From Woeseiaceae bacterium (GTDB taxonomy: Bacteria > Pseudomonadota > Gammaproteobacteria > Steroidobacterales > Woeseiaceae): a stretch of 64,000 nucleotides of DNA. Each line of letters starts with the position of its first letter. Position 1 is the first letter of the stretch. The notes under the pieces were generated by a model. That model had not been told where the DNA came from. It worked only from the letters and a program-made list of their open reading frames with translations, and made no database searches. The stretch lies in NCBI GenBank assembly GCA_028289545.1, contig JANQPG010000082.1:1-64000 (forward strand). Direction: 5' to 3'. Shown in pieces: positions 42,264 through 50,775 of this stretch. Both the position numbers and the translations under genes were made by a program.

Positions 42264-43406
42264 ATGCAAAGAAGCCTTCGCTATTCGTTTGTTGTATTCG
42301 CTTGTCTCGCCAGCATGCTGGCTGCCGCCCAGACCCGGCCGGTGCCCGCGCCGCCGGTCATCGGCGCCAAAAGCTATCTCGTGATCGACGCCAGGACCGG
42401 CTCCACACTGACGGAGCTGGACGCGGACGTCCGTCTCGCCCCGGCCAGTCTGACGAAACTGATGACCGCCTACGTGGTATTCGACGCGCTGTCGGAGGGT
42501 CAGGTAACGCTCGAGGAGCCAGTCACGATCAGCGAGAAGGCGTGGCGCATGGCCGGCTCCCGGATGTTCGTGGAGGTGGGCAAGCAGGTCAGCGTTCAGG
42601 ATCTCCTGCTCGGCATGATCGTGCAGTCCGGCAACGACGCCAGCGTGGCCCTCGCCGAGCATATTGCCGGCTCGGAAGACGTGTTTGCCCAGATGATGAA
42701 CCAGTACGCAACGCGCCTGGGAATGTTGTCGTCGAACTGGGAGAACTCGACGGGCTGGCCCGCTGAAAATCATTACACGACGGCACGCGACCTGGCCACG
42801 CTTGCACGGGCGATCATCCGCGATTTCCCCAACTACTATCGCTGGTACTCCGTCAAGGAGTTCACCTGGAACGAAATTCGCCAGCCGAACCGCAACTCTC
42901 TCCTGTGGCGTGACGAATCGGTCGACGGCATGAAAACCGGCCATACGGAAGACGCCGGTTACTGTCTCGTGTCTTCCGCCATGCGCGACGATATGCGGAT
43001 CATTTCCGTGGTCATGGGCACGGCCAGCGCCAACTCGCGGATTACCGGCAGCCAGTCGCTCCTGAACTACGCTTTCCGTTTTTTCGAAACCCGTCTTCTT
43101 TACAGTGCCGGCGAGACCATCTCGTCCGCGCGAATCTGGAAATCGGCAAACGGCGACACGCCGCTGGGGCTGACCGAGGACCTGTACATTACCGTCCCGC
43201 GCGGCGCTTTCGATGATCTCGAATCAACGCTCGACATTCCGGCCACGTTGTCGGCACCGGTGGCCGAAGGCCAGCCGCTGGCCGAGCTGGCCGTTTCGCT
43301 GAACGGCGAGGAGATCTTGCGTGAACCGATCCGGGCGCTCGGCGACAACCCTCGTGGGTCGCTCTGGCAACGCACCCGGGACAGTGTCTCATTGTGGTTC
43401 AAGTAG
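42264..43406 (+). CDS. dacA: D-alanyl-D-alanine carboxypeptidase (PBP5/6 family)
   Basis: A 380-residue low-molecular-mass penicillin-binding protein. A signal peptide ends near AAAQ. The S11 triad is Ser62 in PASLTKLMTAY (SxxK), SGNDASVAL (SxN) and MKTGHTEDAGYCL (KTG). A PBP5-type C-terminal domain ends in an amphipathic anchor (SLWQRTRDSVSLWFK) that should attach to the inner membrane. Position in rodA-rlpA-dacA-ybeD-lipB matches E. coli. Confidence 0.96.
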   Translation: MQRSLRYSFVVFACLASMLAAAQTRPVPAPPVIGAKSYLVIDARTGSTLTELDADVRLAPASLTKLMTAYVVFDALSEGQVTLEEPVTISEKAWRMAGSRMFVEVGKQVSVQDLLLGMIVQSGNDASVALAEHIAGSEDVFAQMMNQYATRLGMLSSNWENSTGWPAENHYTTARDLATLARAIIRDFPNYYRWYSVKEFTWNEIRQPNRNSLLWRDESVDGMKTGHTEDAGYCLVSSAMRDDMRIISVVMGTASANSRITGSQSLLNYAFRFFETRLLYSAGETISSARIWKSANGDTPLGLTEDLYITVPRGAFDDLESTLDIPATLSAPVAEGQPLAELAVSLNGEEILREPIRALGDNPRGSLWQRTRDSVSLWFK

Positions 43407-43427
43407 GGCCTCTGAACAGTACGCGCC

Positions 43428-43691
43428 ATGAGTGAAGAAACCCTGCTCGAGTTTCCCTGCGATTTCCCGATCAAGATGATGGGACGGGACTCCGAGGAAT
43501 TTCGCGACATTGCACGCCAACTCGTCGAAAAACACGCCGGCCCTGTGGCCGATGACGCCGTGCAAACGTCAGTGAGCGCCAAGGGCAATTTTGTCTCGGT
43601 GACCATCACGGTAACGGCAACAAGCCGTGAACAGCTCGACGATATCTATCGCGACCTGACCGCACACGAAGCGGTCATCATGGCCCTGTAG
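43428..43691 (+). CDS. ybeD: YbeD-like protein (DUF493/UPF0250)
   Basis: An 87-residue cytoplasmic protein with the ACT-like ferredoxin fold of the DUF493 family: LLEFPCDFPIKMMGRDSEEF at the start and SVTITVTATSREQLDDIYR with DLTAHEAVIMAL at the end. Its role is unknown; it is conserved between dacA and lipB and has been linked to lipoate metabolism only by position. It ends 33 bases before lipB. Confidence 0.93.
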   Translation: MSEETLLEFPCDFPIKMMGRDSEEFRDIARQLVEKHAGPVADDAVQTSVSAKGNFVSVTITVTATSREQLDDIYRDLTAHEAVIMAL

Positions 43692-43724
43692 GGACGATGG
43701 GCCAGTGAGACGACGGGCGGGCTT

Positions 43725-44387
43725 ATGAGTCTGGCTGCAGAAAAGGCCGCCGACGATACTCTGATCGTTCGCCAACTCGGGCTTCAGGACTACGAGCCGC
43801 TGTGGCGGCGAATGCAGGCGTTCACGGACGCGCGCGGCGGCGATACGGTGGACGAACTCTGGTTTACCGAACATCCGCCCGTGTTTACGCTGGGCGTCAA
43901 CGCGGGCCGCGAGCATCTGCTCGCCACCGGCGATATTCCGGTTGTGCAGATCGACCGCGGCGGCGAGGTGACCTACCACGGGCCCGGGCAGCTCATGATT
44001 TACCCGCTCATCGACCTGCGACGCCGCGGGCTCGGTGTGCGCGGGCTCGTCACTGCGCTCGAAGACAGCATCGTGGCGCTCCTGGCCGAACACGGCATCG
44101 AAGCCCGCGCGAGGAAAGACGCGCCGGGGGTTTACGTCGACAACACAAAAGTGGCCAGCGTGGGCCTGCGCATTCGGCGCGGCTCGAGCTTTCACGGCAT
44201 GGCTCTCAACGTCGACGCCGACCTGGAACCCTTTTCGCGCATCAATCCCTGCGGCTACCAGGGCCTCGAGATGACCGACCTCAAACGTCTGGGCATCGAC
44301 GCAACGCTTGAGGAGGTCAGCGGCAAGCTGTTGCCGCAGCTGGCGGAGCGGATGGGTGTCTCCGCTGACGCCATTGAGCTCGGCTAG
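43725..44387 (+). CDS. lipB: Lipoyl(octanoyl) transferase
   Basis: A 220-residue enzyme that moves octanoate from acyl carrier protein to lipoyl domains. Motifs are the RGGEVTYHGPGQLMIYPLI block, the catalytic lysine in NTKVASVGLRIRRG and the catalytic Cys176 in INPCGYQGLEMTDL. The usual partner lipA is not next to it. Its TAG stop shares the palindrome CTAG (44384-44387) with the stop of the convergent murU. Confidence 0.96.
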   Translation: MSLAAEKAADDTLIVRQLGLQDYEPLWRRMQAFTDARGGDTVDELWFTEHPPVFTLGVNAGREHLLATGDIPVVQIDRGGEVTYHGPGQLMIYPLIDLRRRGLGVRGLVTALEDSIVALLAEHGIEARARKDAPGVYVDNTKVASVGLRIRRGSSFHGMALNVDADLEPFSRINPCGYQGLEMTDLKRLGIDATLEEVSGKLLPQLAERMGVSADAIELG

Positions 44388-45037
44388 GAGCCGTTGAGCG
44401 CCGCAAGGCGCTCGGGCGTGCCCACATCCTGCCACTCGCCTGCATACAGTGAGGCGCCAATGAGTCCGCGGTCCGCCGCAGTTCTCCATAACGGCGGCAG
44501 CGCCGCCTTGCCCGGAGGCAGTTCGGCAAAAAACTCAGGGCGATAACTCGAGACGCCGGCATACGTGTACGCCGGTGTCTCGGCATTGACAACCTTGCCG
44601 TCACGGATGTCGAAATCGCCTCGCGGCCAGGATACGGGTTTTTCCACGAAGACCAGGTGCACGAGTTCGTCGTCGGCCGGCAGCGGGCATGGCAGCGGAA
44701 TGTCGCTGAACATGTCAGCATTGATGACCGTGAAAGGCTCATCACCCAGCAACGGCAATGCCTGCCGGATACCGCCGGCCGTATCGAGCACGGCATCGCG
44801 TTCGTCACTGTAGACGACGTTGACTCCGTAACGCTCGCCGGAACCGATACGCTCGACGAGCTGATCGCCAAGCCAGCCCAGGTTGATGACCACGTCCGAC
44901 ACGCCGGCGGCGGCAAGCCGATCCAGGTGATGCTCTATCAGGCTCCGGCCACGCACTTCGAGCAGCGGCTTGGGACGTGTGTCCGTCAGCGGACGCATGC
45001 GCAGGCCGCGTCCCGCCGCCAGCAGCATTGCCTTCAA
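44384..45037 (-). CDS. murU: N-acetylmuramate alpha-1-phosphate uridylyltransferase
   Basis: A 217-residue nucleotidyltransferase. The NTP-binding signature AMLLAAGRGLRMRPLTDTRPKPLLEV starts the protein, INADMFSDIPL carries the metal-binding Asp, and GEWQDVGTPERLAAL is the C-terminal block. MurU turns MurNAc-1-phosphate into UDP-MurNAc in the recycling route that bypasses MurA, giving intrinsic fosfomycin tolerance in pseudomonads. The TTG start at 45037 overlaps the amgK stop by four bases. Assignment to MurU over other sugar-1-P transferases rests on the amgK partner. Confidence 0.92.
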   Translation of the reverse strand: MKAMLLAAGRGLRMRPLTDTRPKPLLEVRGRSLIEHHLDRLAAAGVSDVVINLGWLGDQLVERIGSGERYGVNVVYSDERDAVLDTAGGIRQALPLLGDEPFTVINADMFSDIPLPCPLPADDELVHLVFVEKPVSWPRGDFDIRDGKVVNAETPAYTYAGVSSYRPEFFAELPPGKAALPPLWRTAADRGLIGASLYAGEWQDVGTPERLAALNGS

Positions 45038-46041
45038 GCCGCGGCCTCGAGGCCCGGCAGCACTTGCTGCTCGATCAGCTCGGTCAGAAACGAAAGCTCG
45101 GGGTAGTCGTCGCGGAGCGCCAGGATGTAAGCCAGAGCGCGCGGTGCGTCCGGCAAATAGGCGGCCTTGCCGTCCCGATGCCAGAGACGGGCAAAGATCC
45201 CGGCGGCCTTCAGGTGACGCTGCACACCCATGAGCGCAAAATCCCGGAAGAAGCGCTCTCGCCCGAGCTGCCGCTGCAGGGACGGGTCGATACGCTCGAA
45301 GTAAGCACCTGCCCACTCGGACACGGCTTCGGCCGGCCAGCTCACGTAGCAATCCTTGAGCAGCGACACGAGGTCGTAGGTCAGCGGGCCGGCAACGGCA
45401 TCCTGAAAATCCAGGATGCCCGGGTTGCCGGACTCGGTATGCATGAGGTTTCGGGAGTGGTAGTCGCGATGCACAAATACGGTCGGCTGCGCGAGCGCTT
45501 CGTCGACCAGCAGACTGCACAGGCGCCGCCATTCGGATTCGGCGGCGGCCGTCCAGCGTATCGACAGATGCGTGGTGCACAACCAGTCGTGAAACAGCGA
45601 CAGCTCGGAGCGCAGGAGCGCCTCGTCATAGGGCGGAAGAGTTACCTCGAATGCCACGCCTCGGCTCTGCATCTGCGCCAGCGCGTCCATGGCGTCCGAG
45701 TACAGGCTCGCCGCCGCCTCGGGCTTGGCCTCGAGCGTCTCGAGGTATTCGCAGTCGCCCAGGTCCGACAACAGCAGGAAGCCCTCGTCCATATTGGCCG
45801 CGAGCACCTCTGGCGCGTTGAGGCCCATGGACTCGAGACAGGCCGCAACTCGCACGAACGGCACACTGTCCTCCTGCTCGGGAGGAGCATCCATGGCGAT
45901 CCAGGTCTTTTCGCCGACGCGAACTCTGAAGTAACGGCGAAAGCTGGCGTCGGCGGACGCCGCTTCGAGCTTGAAACCCTTCAGGGCGGGAAATGTGTCG
46001 AGCCAGGCGCCAAGGTCTTCGAGCCGGCGGTCCTTCGTCAA
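45034..46041 (-). CDS. amgK: Anomeric MurNAc/GlcNAc kinase AmgK
   Basis: A 335-residue phosphotransferase with the aminoglycoside-kinase-like fold. The Brenner motif HRDYHSRNLM and the metal motif ILDFQDAVAGPLTYDLVSLL are intact; SSDASFRRYFRV-like ADASFRRYFRV near residue 30 is diagnostic of AmgK. It phosphorylates MurNAc at the anomeric position, feeding MurU. The only fitting start is a TTG at 46041 with no clear ribosome-binding site. The gene is divergent from lptD, a conserved neighbourhood. Confidence 0.93.
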   Translation of the reverse strand: MTKDRRLEDLGAWLDTFPALKGFKLEAASADASFRRYFRVRVGEKTWIAMDAPPEQEDSVPFVRVAACLESMGLNAPEVLAANMDEGFLLLSDLGDCEYLETLEAKPEAAASLYSDAMDALAQMQSRGVAFEVTLPPYDEALLRSELSLFHDWLCTTHLSIRWTAAAESEWRRLCSLLVDEALAQPTVFVHRDYHSRNLMHTESGNPGILDFQDAVAGPLTYDLVSLLKDCYVSWPAEAVSEWAGAYFERIDPSLQRQLGRERFFRDFALMGVQRHLKAAGIFARLWHRDGKAAYLPDAPRALAYILALRDDYPELSFLTELIEQQVLPGLEAAA

Positions 46042-46098
46042 TCTAATACTAACGATGCCGCCTCTCCATCACACGTTGAAGCACCCATGCCGTTATGG

Positions 46099-46150
46099 GA
46101 AGGTAACATCTCGCGAAGGTAACATTTCGCAATGCCTGATAACATCCCGC
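46099..46150. repeat. Tandem 16-base repeat and a third partial copy before lptD
   Basis: GAAGGTAACATCTCGC (46099-46114) is followed directly by GAAGGTAACATTTCGC (46115-46130), differing at one base. A third, diverged copy keeps TAACATCCCGC (46140-46150). The core TAACATYYCGC therefore recurs with 16- and 20-base steps in the 164-base amgK-lptD gap. It may be a multi-copy operator or an unstable microsatellite-like duplication. Confidence 0.7.
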
Positions 46151-46205
46151 GATCAAAAGTCACCGGCGGAGCACCGGGTTCCGTATTCGAATCCCGTCAC
46201 GAACC

Positions 46206-48419
46206 TTGTCCCTGAAATCTCTGACAACGGCCTGTGCACTGGCCCTTCTGCCAATGCTGTGCGCGGCCGAGGAGCGGCCGCTCGTCTGCGGCACCTCCCT
46301 CGATGAGCGACTCGACCTCGACGCGTCCTTGCTGGAAGGGGCTGACGGCGCCAACAACCAGATCGAGTTTCTGACCGGCTCGCTGGACGCACGGCTTGGC
46401 GAGCAGGATGCCGGCGCCGAACTCCGCGGCGGCGTTGTCCTGAGACAAGGCGCGAGGCTGGCGGGCGCCGACTCGGCGGACATCGACCCGCTGACGCGCG
46501 CCCTGTATCTCCGCGGCAACGTTCGCTATGAAGGACCGCGCACCCAGATACTGAGCGATTCGGCCGAGTTCAGCCACGACGAGGGTCGCGTGCGGTTCGA
46601 AGGAGCGGAGTTCTCGCTCGCGGACAGCGGCTCGCGCGGCAGCGCCGAGGTACTCGAGATCAATCAGGACGGTCGGCTCGAACTGGATGGCGTCACCTAT
46701 ACCACCTGCCCCGCGGGCTCCGAAGACTGGCTGCTGCTCGCAAAGTCCATCGATCTCGATACCGAGAGCGGCATTGGAACCGCGCGAGGAATCCGGATGC
46801 GTTTCAAGGGGATCCCGATTCTGTACGCACCCGGCATCTCGTTCCCGATCAGCGATGCCCGCAAATCCGGGGTGCTCACGCCGGAAATCGGCAGTTCCGG
46901 CAATCGCGGCAACGAGATACTCATCCCCTACTACTGGAACATTGCGCCGAACTACGATGCGACGATCACCCCGCGCATACTGACGTCGCGCGGCCTGCAG
47001 CTGCAAACCGAAGCGCGTTATCTCACCGAACACAACGAAGGTACGGCTTACGCCGAATACCTGCCCAGCGACGACATCACCCGCAGCAATCGCTACCTCG
47101 GCCGCCTCAACCATCGCACCGAGTTCAACCGCCGCTGGCTCAACCGCATCCGTTTTGTTCAAGTATCGGACAGCCAGTATTTCGAGGATCTGGGCGGCAG
47201 CCTGTCCGCCACGAGCCTTACCCACCTCGACCGCTCGCTGCGCTTCGACTACTTCGGCAGACACTTCGAATTTGCCGGCCGAGTTCAGGACTTCCAGACC
47301 ATCGACGATGCCATTACAGCGGCCGACGAGCCTTACCGCCGCCTTCCGCAGCTGGTGGTCAATGGAAGCTGGCCCGTCTCGGCGCGGGGACCCACGCTGG
47401 CGCTGGACAGCGAGCTGGTGAATTTCGATCGCTCTACCGGCGTCACGGGATGGCGACTCAATCTGTCGCCGGAAGTCAGCTGGTCGCTCGAGCAGCCGGG
47501 CTGGTTCGTAAAGCCGTCGCTGCGCTACGACATCACGCACTACGAACTTAACAACACCGAACCCCTGGCCGACACGGCGCCGAACCGTTCGTTGCCGATC
47601 GCCAGCCTGGACCTGGGTTTTACGCTGGAGCGTGACGTCCGCCGGGGCAGCTGGGTGCAGACACTCGAACCGCGCCTTCTGTACGTGCACGTCCCGTTCA
47701 GGGAGCAGTCCGACCTGCCTGTCTTCGACACGATCGAACCGGACCTGAATCTCGTGCAACTGTTCCGCGACAATCGTTTCATTGGCGTCGACCGTATTGG
47801 CGATACCGACCAGATCAGCTTCGGCGTGACCTCCCGACTGCTCGCACTGGATTCGGGCCGCGAAATCATGAACGCCACCGTCGGCCAGACGCGCTACCTC
47901 AGCACGCGCAACGTCACGCTGCCGGATTCGCTCGTCGATACGGGTGAGAGCTCGGACTACATTGCGGAGATCCGGTTTCTGCTGCTCAAGAACTTCAATT
48001 TCGATCTCGCGCATCAGTGGGGTACCGGGAGCCGTGGCACCACCCGGTCGCAGGCAAGGCTGCAATACAGCCCCGGAGGCAATCGCGTACTCAACTTTGC
48101 CTACCGCTTTCGCCGCGACTCCATCGAGCAGGGCGACATTTCCTGGTCATGGCCCCTGAGCCGCCGCTGGAATTTTGTGGGCCGCTACAATTTTTCGTTT
48201 CGCGATTCCGAGGTGCTCGAACAGTTTTTTGGTCTCGAGTACGAGTCCTGCTGCTACGGTGTGCGCGTGGTCAGCCGGCGCTTCATCTCGCGCCGTGACG
48301 GAACTCGCGATTCCTCGTTTGGTCTCCAGCTAGTACTGAAGGGAATGGCCAGCGTCGGCACAGCTGCCGACCGCCTTCTCGAACGTGGTATTCTTGGCTA
48401 TTCTGCTGATCTACGGTAG
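46206..48419 (+). CDS. lptD: LPS-assembly protein LptD
   Basis: A 737-residue outer-membrane beta-barrel that inserts lipopolysaccharide into the outer leaflet with LptE. A signal peptide (about residues 1-21) precedes a periplasmic OstA-like jellyroll (DPLTRALYLRGNVRYEGPRTQ) and a large barrel. Four cysteines match the E. coli disulfide set: Cys28, Cys168 and the adjacent pair Cys682-Cys683 in YESCCYGV. The start appears to be a TTG at 46206. surA follows after 6 bases, as is usual. Tandem repeats lie just upstream. Confidence 0.95.
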   Translation: MSLKSLTTACALALLPMLCAAEERPLVCGTSLDERLDLDASLLEGADGANNQIEFLTGSLDARLGEQDAGAELRGGVVLRQGARLAGADSADIDPLTRALYLRGNVRYEGPRTQILSDSAEFSHDEGRVRFEGAEFSLADSGSRGSAEVLEINQDGRLELDGVTYTTCPAGSEDWLLLAKSIDLDTESGIGTARGIRMRFKGIPILYAPGISFPISDARKSGVLTPEIGSSGNRGNEILIPYYWNIAPNYDATITPRILTSRGLQLQTEARYLTEHNEGTAYAEYLPSDDITRSNRYLGRLNHRTEFNRRWLNRIRFVQVSDSQYFEDLGGSLSATSLTHLDRSLRFDYFGRHFEFAGRVQDFQTIDDAITAADEPYRRLPQLVVNGSWPVSARGPTLALDSELVNFDRSTGVTGWRLNLSPEVSWSLEQPGWFVKPSLRYDITHYELNNTEPLADTAPNRSLPIASLDLGFTLERDVRRGSWVQTLEPRLLYVHVPFREQSDLPVFDTIEPDLNLVQLFRDNRFIGVDRIGDTDQISFGVTSRLLALDSGREIMNATVGQTRYLSTRNVTLPDSLVDTGESSDYIAEIRFLLLKNFNFDLAHQWGTGSRGTTRSQARLQYSPGGNRVLNFAYRFRRDSIEQGDISWSWPLSRRWNFVGRYNFSFRDSEVLEQFFGLEYESCCYGVRVVSRRFISRRDGTRDSSFGLQLVLKGMASVGTAADRLLERGILGYSADLR

Positions 48420-48425
48420 TAAAAA

Positions 48426-49727
48426 GTGTTGAAAAACAAAAGCTTGATAGCGTTTCTCGCTGTGCTCGCCGCGCCTGCGGCCGTTGCCGACGACCTCTCC
48501 GACAGCGGCGCATTTCTCGACGGCATTGCCGCCATCGTCAACGAAGGTGTCGTCATGCGCAGCCAGCTGCGAGACGAAACGAGGAACATCATCCTTCAGG
48601 CCGAATCCAACGGCATTCCGCTGCCGCCCGCCGACATCCTGCGCGAGCAGGTCATGGAGCGGCTAATCGTCAAGGAGATCCAGCTGCAGCGGGCCGAGCG
48701 CATCGGGCTCGAAGTCTCCGACCAGATGCTCAACACGGTAATCTCCAACATTGCGGCGGAAAACGGCGTAACGCTGGCCGACATGCCGGCATTGCTCGCC
48801 GAAGACGGCATCAACTATCAGGAGTTCCGCGCAGGACTTCGCGAAGAAGTAACCCTCGAACAGCTGCGCCGTATCGATGTTGCCCAACGCATACGCGTCA
48901 CGCGTCGTGAACTCGAGCAGTGTCTGATCGATCTCGAGACCAACGTGGTGGCCAACTCCGAGTACAGCCTGTCGCACATCCTGATTTCGATTCCGGACAG
49001 CGCAACTGCCGCGCAAATCGAGGAGGTGCGCTCCTCGGCTCAGGCCGTTTACGACGAGATCATGGCCGGCGCCGACTTCCGGACCATGGCGATCCGTCAC
49101 TCCGAAAGCAGCACGGCGCTGGAAGGCGGGTCGCTCGGCTGGCGTCCCGGAGAGCAGGTACCGAGTATCTTCACGGACGCGCTGGCGCCCATGCGCACGG
49201 GCGACGTATCGGAACCGTTCCGCACGCGCGGCGCGTTCCACATCATCAAGGTCGACAACATGCGCAGCGCCGTGGAACAGAGCACAATCCCGCAGGTGCA
49301 CACGCGTCATATACTCGTCACACCCGACGAAATTATCGACGATCAGACCGCCCGGCAGCAGGTCAGCGACGCACGCCGGCAAATTGTCGACGAAGGCGAA
49401 CCTTTCGAGGAAATCGCTCGTCTCGTCTCCAACGATCCGACCACGGCTCCGCTCGGCGGCGATCTCGACTGGGCCGGACCCGGCACGTTCGTACCGGAGT
49501 TCGAGCGGATGGTCGACGGGCTCGAGGTCGGCGAAGTGTCGGAGCCCTTCAAGACCCCATTCGGCTGGCACATTGTCGAACTGCTCGGTAAACGTGTGTA
49601 CGACAACACGGAAGACCTGAAGGAACAGAACTGCAGCGCCCGCATCCGCCAGGGTAAGCTCGCCGACGAGACCCAGCTCTGGATTCGGCGCATGCGCGAC
49701 GAAGCGTTTGTCGATCTCAAGATCTGA
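48426..49727 (+). CDS. surA: Periplasmic chaperone and peptidyl-prolyl isomerase SurA
   Basis: A 433-residue chaperone for outer-membrane proteins. A signal peptide ends at AVADD, then the N-terminal chaperone domain (GIAAIVNEGVVMRSQLRDE) and two parvulin domains: YSLSHILISIPDSATAAQ with EGGSLGWRPGEQVP, and VHTRHILVTPDEIIDD with LGGDLDWAGPGTFVPEF. The start is a GTG at 48426. LptD is its best-known client, and the genes are adjacent. A perfect 14-base tandem repeat spans its stop codon. Confidence 0.96.
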   Translation: MLKNKSLIAFLAVLAAPAAVADDLSDSGAFLDGIAAIVNEGVVMRSQLRDETRNIILQAESNGIPLPPADILREQVMERLIVKEIQLQRAERIGLEVSDQMLNTVISNIAAENGVTLADMPALLAEDGINYQEFRAGLREEVTLEQLRRIDVAQRIRVTRRELEQCLIDLETNVVANSEYSLSHILISIPDSATAAQIEEVRSSAQAVYDEIMAGADFRTMAIRHSESSTALEGGSLGWRPGEQVPSIFTDALAPMRTGDVSEPFRTRGAFHIIKVDNMRSAVEQSTIPQVHTRHILVTPDEIIDDQTARQQVSDARRQIVDEGEPFEEIARLVSNDPTTAPLGGDLDWAGPGTFVPEFERMVDGLEVGEVSEPFKTPFGWHIVELLGKRVYDNTEDLKEQNCSARIRQGKLADETQLWIRRMRDEAFVDLKI

Positions 49728-49743
49728 GCCTCAAGATCTGAGC
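49716..49743. repeat. Perfect 14-base tandem duplication over the surA stop
   Basis: CTCAAGATCTGAGC occurs at 49716-49729 and again at 49730-49743. The first copy encodes the last SurA residues and its TGA stop; the second lies in the surA-pdxA spacer. It looks like a recent slippage duplication of the gene end. Confidence 0.85.
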
Positions 49744-49773
49744 GATAAACCGCCCGTCGGCATCGACAGGACC

Positions 49774-50775
49774 TTGAAGCCGACCCAGTCTCCGCTGCTC
49801 GTGACCGCCGGCGAGCCTGCCGGCATCGGCCCGGAGCTTTGCGTCCGGCTGGCTACACTTCGCGACAACGCGGATTTTGCCGTTGTCGCCTGCCCCGAGC
49901 AGCTCGGAACCCTCGCCCGCGAACTCGCGCCGGAGCTGTCCGTCGTCTCCGTGGACCTGAATCCGCTCGACTGGCCCGAGCGCGGTCAAAGAACGCTGTT
50001 TGTCGTCCCGCTCGACTATCCGGCGGCGGTTGTCCCGGGCCGTCCCGACCCGCGAAACGCCGCGGTAATGCTGGACGGTCTTGGCGGCGCCATCGACGCC
50101 TGCCTCGACAAGCGCTTTCGCGCGCTCGTGACGGCCCCGCTGCAAAAAAGTACCGTCAACGAGGCCGGAATACCGTTTTCGGGCCACACGGAGTTTCTCG
50201 CCGAGCGATCAGGCGGCGCTACACCCGTCATGCTGCTCACCGCCGGCAAGTTGCGCGTCGCCCTGGCGACGACTCACCTGCCGCTGCGCGACGTGGCGGA
50301 CACAATTTCCGCTGCCGGTCTCGGCGCCGTCTTGCGAATACTGCACGCGGAACTGATCGACAAGTTTGCCGTAGCGGCGCCGCGCATTGTCGTCTGCGGG
50401 CTCAATCCCCATGCGGGAGAAGGCGGACACCTTGGGCACGAAGACGCTTCGATCATCAAACCCGTGGTCGACGAGCTGTGTGCGGAAGGCATGAACATTG
50501 TCGGCCCGCTGCCGGCGGACACGGCGTTTACACCGGCTGCCGGCCACGCGGACGCCGTGCTGGCGATGTATCACGATCAGGGTTTGCCCGTACTGAAGTA
50601 CGCCGGGTTCGGCAACGCCGTCAACGTCACGCTTGGCCTGCCGATCGTGCGGACATCGGTCGATCACGGCACTGCGCTCGATATTGCCGGCAGCGGCAAG
50701 GCCGATGCCGGCAGCCTCCTCGCGGCCTTCGATCTCGCCAACCGCATGACCGCCCGCGCGGGATCCGGCCCGTGA
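49774..50775 (+). CDS. pdxA: 4-hydroxythreonine-4-phosphate dehydrogenase
   Basis: A 333-residue NAD-dependent enzyme of the DXP-dependent pyridoxal phosphate pathway. The N-terminal VTAGEPAGIGPEL is the family hallmark; metal-binding histidines are in SGHTEFLAERSG, GLNPHAGEGGHLG and AMYHDQGLPVLKYAG. No ATG is available; the TTG at 49774, preceded by AGGA, gives a start close to the conserved block, though a TTG at 49708 inside surA is also open. It overlaps rsmA as GTGA. Confidence 0.94.
   Translation: MKPTQSPLLVTAGEPAGIGPELCVRLATLRDNADFAVVACPEQLGTLARELAPELSVVSVDLNPLDWPERGQRTLFVVPLDYPAAVVPGRPDPRNAAVMLDGLGGAIDACLDKRFRALVTAPLQKSTVNEAGIPFSGHTEFLAERSGGATPVMLLTAGKLRVALATTHLPLRDVADTISAAGLGAVLRILHAELIDKFAVAAPRIVVCGLNPHAGEGGHLGHEDASIIKPVVDELCAEGMNIVGPLPADTAFTPAAGHADAVLAMYHDQGLPVLKYAGFGNAVNVTLGLPIVRTSVDHGTALDIAGSGKADAGSLLAAFDLANRMTARAGSGP

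Noticed and set aside
46197-48065. 622-codon minus-strand frame antisense to lptD
   Set aside because: LptD with its four conserved cysteines is on the plus strand; no support for the reverse frame.
49839-50771. Long N-terminal extension of rsmA through pdxA
   Set aside because: The RsmA family begins at the GTG at 50772; the extension is a shifted frame of pdxA.
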